A program made the position numbers and the translations under genes. The notes under the pieces were generated by a model that was not told the DNA's origin, searched no databases, and saw only the letters and a list, made by a program, of their open reading frames with translations. A DNA stretch of 64,000 bases from a virus: the IMG/VR virus record IMGVR_UViG_3300031974_001349, positions 1 to 64,000 of that record. One strand, given 5' to 3'. Each line of letters opens with the position of its first letter. Position 1 is the stretch's first letter. Positions 1-8,253 of this stretch are shown here, piece by piece.

Positions 1-44
1 CGAGCCAGAGTTCGACTCAATGTTTGTCTGACAATTGCTGGCAT
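1..44 (-). CDS. 5' end of a further fibre-region gene (partial)
   Basis: An ATG at 42-44 on the minus strand opens a frame that runs off the left edge and reads MPAIVRQTLSRTLA. It is preceded by AGGAA with a 7-nt spacing, a good ribosome binding site, and lies 43 bases downstream of the adjacent fibre gene. The opening residues resemble the start of the small-repeat fibre protein at 2017-3189 (MAIVRTATAAV), so it is probably another tail-fibre or adhesin subunit. Only 14 residues are visible, so the function is inference. Confidence 0.55.
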   Translation of the reverse strand, partial: MPAIVRQTLSRTLA

Positions 45-86
45 TATAATTTCCTATTAAAAAGTCCTAACTTATATATAGTGATT

Positions 87-2000
87 TTACGATAATTTGC
101 CAAGAATTACTCTTGGATTTCCGTCCGAATCGTTAATTGTTATGGTATCATTGTCTAATACCATAGATGATAGATCTCCAGAAGCCTGACTAGTACTGTT
201 CTGTACCGCACCTAAACTTATTGAATTACTTTCGATACGACCCCCGTTAATCACAGTCGATCCATTAGCACCGACCGATGTCGGATCAAGAATTGGGATA
301 CCGTCTCCACCGTTAGTTAATTCTAAGCTTCCAGCAGTGCTATTCGTGAACGACACAACACCGTTGAAACTAATCAATGACTGTACAGCACTACCTGTGT
401 CTGTAGAAGTTGCCGCAACACCAGTGGAATCAACGAAAACGAGATCTGACCAATAGACGGTCGTGGACGGTGATACTGCAACTGTCGGGGCAGACAAAGA
501 CCAATTCGTAGTATCGTCTAAAACGACAACACCCGTTGCCCAAGTAATGGTGCCACTTGGTGCAGTAGTGCTTGTTGTACTATATGCACGGAAGGTTGAG
601 TATCGACCTGCTGGAGTACCGTTACTTCCAACGAATGGAACATAAGTAGCAGAAAGAAGGGTATTTGGAAGATCACTGTCCTGAGTCGGTTTAGGTGCTG
701 TCCATTCATAGAATGTAACAAACTTCTTCGTATCTAGAGTCAATGAAATCTGATTCATAGCACTTGGATTTTGCACCGAAGAATATACAGGCATCACACC
801 TTGTGCTGGTGGTGCGTTCGGAGTCTCACCTACGAACTTGATCCATGTACCACTGATATCATTGATTGTTGGTTTAGTATCAGTCCACTCATAATACAGT
901 ACATATTCTTGTCCGGCCTGTCGGTCAAAGTTTTTATTAGTACCACTCGCATCGTCTGCGTAAACTACCAAGACACCTTCAGAAGTACCATTGTCACCGT
1001 CGGTGATATCAAAAGAGGTATCTCCGATTGTAACTGTAGTTACTCCGGTAGAAGCATTATAAGAAGTCGATACACCAGGTGGTTGTGCATTTTCACCACC
1101 AACACCGACAATCTGTGCGTCACCAAATTCAGAGGCCGCAATGATGTCTGTAGTCCCACGTGCAACGACAGATCCCTGAATGATCCAAAGATACTCACCA
1201 TTCGTGATAGAAGGAGCACTCTGAGTCCATCCGTTAAAATCAGCACCGGACTCTGCAGTCAACAAACCACTAGAAAAGGTATGCTTGAAATCTCCCGACG
1301 GATCTGTTGGAGCACTTGACGCATCACTGTTTTTGTTGTATAGTTGTACAACTGCAGTATTGTATCCGTCCAGTCCCGTTCCTGACAGAACGGTTGCGGC
1401 ACTAAACTCACCTGCTGGGATGATGTCTGTACTGCCCGTGTTCGATGCAGTTGCTTGCTTGACCCAAACATAGTTACCTGGTGCAACTGTAGGTAAATCT
1501 TGAGACCACCCATTTAGAGTTCCACCTGACAAAGCACCTGTTTCGTAAGTGTAGGTAAAGTCCCCCGATGGGTTTCCAGTCGGTGCCGTAGTATTGCTTG
1601 TGCCTGGCTTGAATATGAAGACCGTCGCAACACTAGTTGCTGGGTCTGGTTGTGTCGGTTGGAAACCAACACGTGAAAGAACAACAGGACCGTTCCAATC
1701 ATCGTTATCAAACGTTGCGGTAGATCCTACTGGTCCTTCTAGTGTGATCGACACCATCCACAGTGCTTCCGAAAAGGAAAGACTGTCGGGTACGGTCGAC
1801 CAGTTAGCAAAAGCAGTGGAGACACTGGCAGTCAGTACTCCACTTAAAAAGTTGTATTCAAAGTTCCCCTGTGGTACAGTTGGTGCACTAGCATCTGCAC
1901 TAGTCTTATAAAAGTACTGCAGTGTTACTCGTGACGTGCCGTCTTGTAGATCTACAAGAGAGACAGAATCAGAAGCATATCGTGTCCATAATACCGACAT
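87..2000 (-). CDS. repeat-containing tail fibre / gpJ-like tip protein
   Basis: A 637-residue, almost cysteine-free beta-rich protein. An Ig-like module of about 85-90 residues is repeated: about residues 25-115, 120-210, 215-305 and a diverged copy at about 470-560. Each copy has an aromatic strand followed by an APT..PSG(D/N)F segment, then a (F/L)NGW(S/T) turn, then a Y.W or LWM strand. The C terminus (residues after about 590) has the pattern DNDTITINDSDGNPRVILG, like the end of lambda gpJ-type host-specificity proteins. It sits with three other fibre genes downstream of the baseplate wedge genes, so a role in host attachment is likely. Exact fibre type (long, short or tip) cannot be told. 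Confidence 0.7.
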   Translation of the reverse strand: MSVLWTRYASDSVSLVDLQDGTSRVTLQYFYKTSADASAPTVPQGNFEYNFLSGVLTASVSTAFANWSTVPDSLSFSEALWMVSITLEGPVGSTATFDNDDWNGPVVLSRVGFQPTQPDPATSVATVFIFKPGTSNTTAPTGNPSGDFTYTYETGALSGGTLNGWSQDLPTVAPGNYVWVKQATASNTGSTDIIPAGEFSAATVLSGTGLDGYNTAVVQLYNKNSDASSAPTDPSGDFKHTFSSGLLTAESGADFNGWTQSAPSITNGEYLWIIQGSVVARGTTDIIAASEFGDAQIVGVGGENAQPPGVSTSYNASTGVTTVTIGDTSFDITDGDNGTSEGVLVVYADDASGTNKNFDRQAGQEYVLYYEWTDTKPTINDISGTWIKFVGETPNAPPAQGVMPVYSSVQNPSAMNQISLTLDTKKFVTFYEWTAPKPTQDSDLPNTLLSATYVPFVGSNGTPAGRYSTFRAYSTTSTTAPSGTITWATGVVVLDDTTNWSLSAPTVAVSPSTTVYWSDLVFVDSTGVAATSTDTGSAVQSLISFNGVVSFTNSTAGSLELTNGGDGIPILDPTSVGANGSTVINGGRIESNSISLGAVQNSTSQASGDLSSMVLDNDTITINDSDGNPRVILGKLS

Positions 2001-2016
2001 GGGGAACCCTTAATAA

Positions 2017-3189
2017 TTAAGATGTTGACTTAGTTACAGTGACATCACAACGGATGCTGATTGGTGCAGATGTATCTGGCACAACGTCTGGACCTGCAGT
2101 AATCGCAGAGAAGTTGTTGTTGGTACCATCGGCAAAAACACCACCAGCTGTTACTACAGTAGAATCACTTGCTGAAGCGACTCGTACCGAAGATCCATCT
2201 CCGTATTCCCAACTGTACTTAATCTCGAAACCACCAACACCGTCAGTAATCTCATTATCACCTTCACTCGTTGCATCTGTAACAACCGCAGTTAGTGTTA
2301 CTGGAGTACCTGAGTTGTTACGGAATATGGTTGAACCACCAGAAGTTTCGATGTCTACCTTGATAGCACCACGACCAGCAAGCAGTTTAGCAACACTTAC
2401 TACGTCTTGACCCTGATCACCAGAAACCTTCATAGTATATGAGAATGCAGAGTCACCTACGTTAGATGGAGCAATCTTGATCTGAGATCCTGTTGTCCAA
2501 CCTTCGGTAGGAAGTGATCCGGTTGTTGTGAAACTATCTGATTGAGATAGTCGATATCCAGCAATCTTTCCTGCTTCAGTACCTACAGTTGTGGCACTGA
2601 ATGCTCCACCGTTTGTCTTAGTAGAGATTGCAACGTTAGTGGCAGTACCAGTAACAACGAACTCGACGATTACATCGTTTTGATCAGATGCCAATACACC
2701 GTCTGCGTCTGCAAGGAATGTGTGGTCTGACTGGATAAGATTGATGACCGTACTGTCCGCACCGTCACGTACAATAGTAACACTTAGTTCTAGGTCGATA
2801 GTGCCTGTGAACTTACCTGTGTTATATGCAACAGTAACGATTACTGTACCACTACGCTTATACTCTGCGGCATCTGGTGCCACAATCGCATCACATGTGA
2901 TAGTACCGTCTGCACCTTCTACGAAAGTGAACCCTGTTGCTTGTTGAATATCATCAATAACAAACTCTCCATCACCCGCAGTTGCGTTTGATGAGTATGC
3001 TAATTCTGTTCCTCCAACATATGCTTGCACGTTAGTTTGAAAATCTGTACGTGCAGCGTCTCCGACTTGACCTGTAGGACTACTGATAAAAGTATGGTTC
3101 GCATTGGTCAAGAAAGCAGATACCGCACTTTGACCGTCAATTACGTCGGTTAAGGTAACGGCCGCCGTGGCAGTTCTTACAATTGCCAT
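2017..3189 (-). CDS. tail fibre / adhesin subunit with two internal repeats
   Basis: A 390-residue, Thr/Ser/Ala/Gly-rich protein predicted to be nearly all beta, with few Cys. Two related segments are visible, one around residues 20-75 containing NANHTFISSPTG and one around 145-200 containing QSDHTFLADADG; both resemble Ig-like or pilus-like modules. It lies between two fibre genes with short gaps and no terminator, so it is probably co-transcribed with them late in infection. The name rests on position and composition; no enzymatic motif was seen. Confidence 0.65.
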   Translation of the reverse strand: MAIVRTATAAVTLTDVIDGQSAVSAFLTNANHTFISSPTGQVGDAARTDFQTNVQAYVGGTELAYSSNATAGDGEFVIDDIQQATGFTFVEGADGTITCDAIVAPDAAEYKRSGTVIVTVAYNTGKFTGTIDLELSVTIVRDGADSTVINLIQSDHTFLADADGVLASDQNDVIVEFVVTGTATNVAISTKTNGGAFSATTVGTEAGKIAGYRLSQSDSFTTTGSLPTEGWTTGSQIKIAPSNVGDSAFSYTMKVSGDQGQDVVSVAKLLAGRGAIKVDIETSGGSTIFRNNSGTPVTLTAVVTDATSEGDNEITDGVGGFEIKYSWEYGDGSSVRVASASDSTVVTAGGVFADGTNNNFSAITAGPDVVPDTSAPISIRCDVTVTKSTS

Positions 3190-3191
3190 GA

Positions 3192-3968
3192 TTAACCCTC
3201 TTCTTTATCGTTAATAGTTAATTGAATTGGCAGTGTCCCAGAATTAGGAACTGCCTTTGCTTCGATGAAAATAGACTTCAGTTCACCATTACTAAACTCT
3301 TGCGCAGTTGATTCAGCCGGTATGCCAAAACCAATTGGACAAGTGCCGTCGTCTCCTACAGTAACAATAGTTCCGTCTATATGTGACACGTAACGTGTCG
3401 TCTTATTAATGCACACGGGTTTACCCCCCGATGTCCATTGATAATCATAATCCCCGTATTGGTTTTCATCAATACCCAATCCGTTGATTGAAATTCGTGC
3501 TTGCAATTCGGTCTCACCCGAATCGTTTAAAAACACTGTTCCGTTCACTGCCGTGATTGCGACGTTAAGATCCTCGTAACCACGATCGTAAATAAGTGCT
3601 GGAGCAGTCCACTCCCCCGGTAGAATAGTCTTCTGAGACACACCATCCACGCGTGGTACAGATGTTTGAATAAGAAATACGTATCTTCCGTCTGTTGGAA
3701 TGCTCAACTTCCATCCCTGTAGAGTTGGATCTTCTGGCATGGTAATGTCGTTGCCAGAGAAATCGTAAATCGTAGGTAGGGAAATATCTTCTGACTCGGG
3801 AAGAGTCGGTTCATTGAATGCTTTGTAGAGTTCTACTCGTAGACCACCACTAGCAGAAAGACGGTACAGTTCTTCGAAGTTGTCGTTGACCTTTTCTGCG
3901 GTTGTGCGGAGTGTATCTCCGGTACCATCGTTACCTGCACCACCAGTGTTAATAATTTGTCTTGGCAT
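3192..3968 (-). CDS. virion fibre protein with a phage-fibre N-terminal anchor
   Basis: A 258-residue protein whose N terminus has INTGGAGNDGTGDTLR followed by a short helix (TAEKVNDNFEELY). This opening is common to many myovirus and podovirus fibre or baseplate-attached proteins and is thought to be the virion-attachment segment. The rest is beta-rich with an aromatic, Gly-rich middle. A TATAAATA late promoter lies just upstream at 3996-4003, giving a leader of only about 20 nt. The next fibre gene begins 3 bases after its stop. Confidence 0.7.
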   Translation of the reverse strand: MPRQIINTGGAGNDGTGDTLRTTAEKVNDNFEELYRLSASGGLRVELYKAFNEPTLPESEDISLPTIYDFSGNDITMPEDPTLQGWKLSIPTDGRYVFLIQTSVPRVDGVSQKTILPGEWTAPALIYDRGYEDLNVAITAVNGTVFLNDSGETELQARISINGLGIDENQYGDYDYQWTSGGKPVCINKTTRYVSHIDGTIVTVGDDGTCPIGFGIPAESTAQEFSNGELKSIFIEAKAVPNSGTLPIQLTINDKEEG

Positions 3969-3995
3969 GAAAATTGTCTCTCAATTCAATGTCAG

Positions 3996-4003
3996 TATTT
4001 ATA
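3996..4003 (-). promoter_or_regulatory. T4-type late promoter TATAAATA
   Basis: Exact TATAAATA on the minus strand, about 28 bases before the start of the fibre gene at 3968. The stop codon TAA (3999-4001) of the upstream 728-residue gene lies inside the promoter sequence. Late recognition by gp55/gp33-type sigma and co-activator is established for T4; use here is inference. Confidence 0.7.
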
Positions 4004-6185
4004 CCTGATCTACCTCTGGATTTTGACCAGGAGGAGTATCTGGTTCCGTCGGTTCTGTAGACCCATCATCTGGTTCCGTCGGTCCTGTAGACCCACCCGC
4101 AATCTTAATAGGAATGACTTTGCTGAATGTGACGTTCACATTGTCAAACCAAGAAGATACCGTAACCGACAGATCCTCTCCTCCAGTGACGGTACCTATG
4201 TTGGCAACATAGACTAACTCCGGTATTGTATTTTGTGTCCCGTCTTCGCGAAGGTCAATATAAACCGTACCTAATGGATTTTCTTGCAAACTCTTATCTA
4301 CCCATCCGTCACCAAACTCTAGCACCAACTGTTGCCCTGCAAGAGAACTACCCATAATTAAAAACTCAACACTCTCTGTTGATGGATCGAGTACTAATTC
4401 TTCGTCAGTAAATCCTTGCTGATTACTAGGGTATGGTATATTAGGTTTCGCAATGTGAAGGGCAAAGTGAGTAAATGCATCATCCGGATACTCATTCGCT
4501 GCACCTGGTGACATGCTAATCACAACGTTTGGATCTGTAAGATCTGTGCTAGGGTTAGCAATTCCAGAAAGATTAACGTCGGCAGTAATTGTGTGCTCAG
4601 ACGTTGATACCTTCGATAAACCCTTCACCCTAGATTTAAATACGACCGTGGTCTCTAATGGTATTGACGGATCTGAATCAAGGTTAGTTTCTTCGACCGT
4701 ACACTTAAACGACACTACTCCACTGCTTGTAATTGTTTCTCGTGTGTCATTCAGTAGAACCGAAACGTTAGGGTTACTCTCACTGCTGTTGGATTCTATA
4801 TCAAAGAATATTTCATAACTTTCACCAGCACCGACGGAACCATCTAACCATCTACCAGAGGATAATATTCCAATACCATCACTACCTGACGATTTGACTG
4901 CGTAGGTTCCGTTGGGTGAATACTCAACGGTAACACTGGTTCTTCGTACCAACTGGGTCATCCACGAACCAAGATTACCTGTGCCAGCAGTGTTTACAAT
5001 AAGTTTACGACGACCACTTTCAGTTACAACAGTTAACGGGTCCGGCCAGATACCTGTTGGATATTCGGTTGGTTCGGTCGATGTAAATGGTAGATACATC
5101 TTAGGTTGTCTATCTGGAGAAACAAAACTACTTGTGCTAGGATACTCTATGAACGAGTCTGGAGAGTTGATGAAATCATAGTATAGATTACCATCTACAA
5201 AATATGATGATCCATTTAACTGTCCACCAGAAAACGATTTTGGTACTATAACAGGTTCAGACCATGATCCTGCTACGTATTCATACACTTCAGTTTTATA
5301 CCCATCCGAAACAATTAACTGATCGGTACTTGCAGTGATGACCGGAAATGGTTTATACTCTACAACCGTTCCTGCTTCAGGACCAAGACCTTCCGGTACT
5401 GATATAGGATAATTGCCACCAAGCACCGCACTCCTTTCATGTATCAATTCTTTCATGGTACCATCACCAACGAACACATCAAGGGTCTCTTCTGCTTCTA
5501 CTACAACCCCTGTCCCTAGGTTAGTAAGACCAGCAGTGATCATGCTCTCTACGTCATGTACCCAAACAGTAGGAATCCACGGGTCAGTGCCAGCATGAAA
5601 CTCTGGGGCACTACTCCACTGTGTGTTTATAATCTTCTGCTTACCACCTATCGTTACTACCTGAGCGTTTTCTACACTAAATTCATAACGATATATGTTC
5701 GTTGGAATAATGAATGATAGGTTTGTGTACTCATATGTGATACCATATTCGTTGGTATGTTCATATTTAAGATTATCCAAATTGTCTAAATCTAAAAATC
5801 CGAACGACCGACCATAATGAATCCAATCAGATCCTGTCCATTTACGAGTATATCCCGCAGGGAATACTAGCCATCGATCATCGACAACAAAAACATCTGA
5901 AACTAGGTTAGTAGCAGACTCAGTAGTAGAACCCCCTGCCATAAATCTGTATGTTGCCCAGTTTTCAATGTTTGGTAGGTACTGTAGTTCTTCTACCAGA
6001 TTCCAGTTGCTGTCATATAACGTTATTGCGGCACCATATGGCAATTCATTTTCTATCTGTGCCTCTGCAACAAAGTGCCCTTTAAGAGAATTGAATACAA
6101 TGTTTCGTGTAGGAGTTGATACTACTTGAGAACCAAATAAACTTTTAGCATACATTCCACTTACTGCGTATGTCCCATCTGCCAT
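3999..6185 (-). CDS. large tail fibre / baseplate-attached adhesin
   Basis: A 728-residue beta-rich protein in the fibre cluster. It has many Tyr, Ser, Thr and Gly residues, several short WxxG-type turns, no signal peptide and no transmembrane segment. The C terminus is a low-complexity Thr/Glu/Pro-rich tail in which TEPDDGST is followed by TEPTEPDTPPG. The start at 6185 has ATG preceded by AAGGAGAATAATC, a strong ribosome site. It follows the PE-repeat protein by 2 bases, which suggests translational coupling. Assignment as fibre or adhesin is from composition and position; no homologue is recognised with certainty. Confidence 0.65.
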   Translation of the reverse strand: MADGTYAVSGMYAKSLFGSQVVSTPTRNIVFNSLKGHFVAEAQIENELPYGAAITLYDSNWNLVEELQYLPNIENWATYRFMAGGSTTESATNLVSDVFVVDDRWLVFPAGYTRKWTGSDWIHYGRSFGFLDLDNLDNLKYEHTNEYGITYEYTNLSFIIPTNIYRYEFSVENAQVVTIGGKQKIINTQWSSAPEFHAGTDPWIPTVWVHDVESMITAGLTNLGTGVVVEAEETLDVFVGDGTMKELIHERSAVLGGNYPISVPEGLGPEAGTVVEYKPFPVITASTDQLIVSDGYKTEVYEYVAGSWSEPVIVPKSFSGGQLNGSSYFVDGNLYYDFINSPDSFIEYPSTSSFVSPDRQPKMYLPFTSTEPTEYPTGIWPDPLTVVTESGRRKLIVNTAGTGNLGSWMTQLVRRTSVTVEYSPNGTYAVKSSGSDGIGILSSGRWLDGSVGAGESYEIFFDIESNSSESNPNVSVLLNDTRETITSSGVVSFKCTVEETNLDSDPSIPLETTVVFKSRVKGLSKVSTSEHTITADVNLSGIANPSTDLTDPNVVISMSPGAANEYPDDAFTHFALHIAKPNIPYPSNQQGFTDEELVLDPSTESVEFLIMGSSLAGQQLVLEFGDGWVDKSLQENPLGTVYIDLREDGTQNTIPELVYVANIGTVTGGEDLSVTVSSWFDNVNVTFSKVIPIKIAGGSTGPTEPDDGSTEPTEPDTPPGQNPEVDQV

Positions 6186-6187
6186 GA

Positions 6188-7156
6188 TTATTCTCCTTGC
6201 CTTATAATGCTATAGTATTTTGATAGATCGTCAGTCCCGTAGACCCCACGTTCTTCACCTCGTAGATAAACTCTTCCGTCCGTTCCAATAACTTGAGTCG
6301 GCACTTCTCCGGTAGAGATCTCTTCACTGTATACAATGGTATCGTTCCATGTTAGTAGAAGAGATACAGGTGCATCAACATTTTCAATATACTCTGACCA
6401 CTCGTATCTCGGACTCGACCCTGACCAATGTGGTTCGTTATCTGGAAGATCCGGTACAGGTTCTCCGACATATGGTGCAAAATTATACCCACCGTTAACC
6501 AACTTGATCGGGTTAAGTAGGAAATACGTTAGTGCTTTTATCTTACCTTGACGACCCGAATAAGCATTCAGTGCATCGGCAAGATCATATTGTTGTGCGA
6601 TATCATATAGTGCTGTCACCGACAACGTCTCGATTGCTAGATCTTTTAGCAGTTTAATATTCTCAAACGGATACGCATATAGGGCACCGTACGCAACAGT
6701 TCCGTCGGACATCGTAGTTTCTTCTTTAGTGTTGAAGACAACATGCGTATCGGTTATCGATACCAATTTTTCTGGAGTGTCACCATTTGCGGATGTGTAG
6801 AATGTGAAACTAGGAGAGTGTTCTTGTGACCAGTCTTGATATAATACGTTATCCTCTAACGGTGAGTTTACGATAGACTCGAAATATAGATTATCACCAA
6901 CGATGACATTCTCATCAATCGGATCTGTAGGTTCGAGAGGTTCTGGTTCTGCCTCTGGTTCCGGTTCTGGTTCTGGTTCCGGCTCTGGTTCAGGTTCTGG
7001 TTCAGGTTCCGGTTCTGGAGTTGGGGTTACACTACCAATTTCCTCACGGATGAAGTATAAGGTGTCCTCATTCTTTTCGGATAGGGCATCGTACTGCTCC
7101 TGTGTGCCGATCCAAACCTCGACTGCCTCACCTGTATTCTTGTCTATAATACTCAT
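6188..7156 (-). CDS. fibre-like structural protein with (PE)n linker
   Basis: A 322-residue protein with three parts. Residues 1-40 carry a WIGTQEQYDAL...DTLYFI module that recurs at the N terminus of phage fibre and minor tail proteins. Residues 47-72 are a proline-glutamate repeat that should form a stiff extended acidic spacer. The remainder is a globular domain with many aromatic residues. Its start overlaps the stop of the baseplate-type gene at 7153 by 4 bases (ATGA). A head anchor plus rigid linker plus distal domain fits a spike or fibre projecting from the baseplate. Confidence 0.65.
   Translation of the reverse strand: MSIIDKNTGEAVEVWIGTQEQYDALSEKNEDTLYFIREEIGSVTPTPEPEPEPEPEPEPEPEPEPEPEAEPEPLEPTDPIDENVIVGDNLYFESIVNSPLEDNVLYQDWSQEHSPSFTFYTSANGDTPEKLVSITDTHVVFNTKEETTMSDGTVAYGALYAYPFENIKLLKDLAIETLSVTALYDIAQQYDLADALNAYSGRQGKIKALTYFLLNPIKLVNGGYNFAPYVGEPVPDLPDNEPHWSGSSPRYEWSEYIENVDAPVSLLLTWNDTIVYSEEISTGEVPTQVIGTDGRVYLRGEERGVYGTDDLSKYYSIIRQGE
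6941..7018 (-). repeat. (Pro-Glu)n coding repeat
   Basis: Thirteen PE-type dipeptides encoded mainly by alternating CC(A/G/T) and GA(A/G) codons, with one Ala interruption. Near-identical hexamers make this a likely site of length variation by slippage or recombination. On the plus strand the same DNA reads as a spurious Ser-Gly repeat. Confidence 0.9.
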
Positions 7157-8253
7157 TGTTCATTTCCCACGATTACTTGATCGCCGACATATTCGATAGA
7201 TGATATCTCAACACCACCTAGTTTGATTCCTTCGATTACCAGATCACCATAGAATACGGTGTAGTCTGCTACACTGTACACTTCAGGGTTGCCTTCTGGC
7301 ATCGGTTGCATTCTGCCTGGTGACGGTGGAACTAGAGAAACGTCAATCGTAACCTCTGTTTCCTGTGCATCCATGAATTCGATATCGTCACCCATATGTA
7401 GGTCTGTCGCATCCATGCGAGGTGCTGCAGGTGATGCCCAGTACGCAAGGGTGTCGTAGATATCTTCGATTCGTTGCAGTGACATGTTTTTATAACGACC
7501 CAGAGTCTCTTCGGAACTCAAGATGAATGTCTCATCGACCGGATCGGTTTCACGCATCGTCATCAATGCGTATAATGGTTTGACCTTGTTCTCTGCTTCA
7601 CTCTCCAAGAACAGGTACGCAGTCTCTAGTGGATCTGTCTGCTTCCCTGATTCGGTCTCGATATCAGCAAGTCCCAGTGTAGATACTTCGGTAGCAAGAT
7701 AGAATCCCGCAGGGTGGACAAACTTCTTGTAGAACTCTTTGAAGTCCGATGTCGACATCCCCACCTTCAGTAGAACAGAGAAGACTTGGAATCGACGATC
7801 GTCTGTGATAAACTTGACAGACTCCGGTCCTATCTGTGAGTCGGCCTCACCGATCTTGAATATGTACTGCTTCGGGTAGACGACCTCGACATCATGATGG
7901 AAGAATGCCTTGAAGAACTGCTCGACCGACATCTGTGTGCCCTTGGCACGGTAGAAGTTGGCAAGCAGTTTGGTTGATAGACGTGCGGTTGCTTCGTCTG
8001 GGAATGCAGTGGTGTCGATACCGTTACCGATACCACGTAGTAATAGATCGAGTGCGTCTAGTGTTGTTGTGCTAATGTCACGGATGCTAAAGAGTTCTTG
8101 GATCTTTGCCTCGAACGATCCCGACGGATCCTCTTTAGTGTACTCATAGTAGTTCTCCAAGAACTCGATAAGTCTTGGATAGTCGGACTGGTAGAACTCT
8201 GGTAGTACCCCAGAGATCTCACTACTATGGAATCGAACCTTAGCACGTGCCAT
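7153..8253 (-). CDS. baseplate wedge-associated protein (gp7/gp8 position)
   Basis: A 366-residue protein immediately downstream of gp6, the place held by gp7 and gp8 in T4. Residues 1-45 (KVRFHSSEISGVLPEFYQ, then LIEFLENYYEY) and the segment FYRAKGTQMSVEQFFKAFF around 115-135, followed by a V.YPKQYIFKIGE strand, match a conserved tail/baseplate family of marine T4-like phages. T4 gp7 is far longer (about 1030 residues), so it is not a direct equivalent. The start overlaps the gp6 stop by one base. Structural role is well supported; the exact wedge subunit is not. Confidence 0.65.
   Translation of the reverse strand: MARAKVRFHSSEISGVLPEFYQSDYPRLIEFLENYYEYTKEDPSGSFEAKIQELFSIRDISTTTLDALDLLLRGIGNGIDTTAFPDEATARLSTKLLANFYRAKGTQMSVEQFFKAFFHHDVEVVYPKQYIFKIGEADSQIGPESVKFITDDRRFQVFSVLLKVGMSTSDFKEFYKKFVHPAGFYLATEVSTLGLADIETESGKQTDPLETAYLFLESEAENKVKPLYALMTMRETDPVDETFILSSEETLGRYKNMSLQRIEDIYDTLAYWASPAAPRMDATDLHMGDDIEFMDAQETEVTIDVSLVPPSPGRMQPMPEGNPEVYSVADYTVFYGDLVIEGIKLGGVEISSIEYVGDQVIVGNEQ

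Noticed and set aside
6903-7199. Plus-strand frame rich in Ser-Gly repeats
   Set aside because: It is the antisense reading of the PE repeat in the fibre gene; no ribosome site and the minus-strand gene is well supported.
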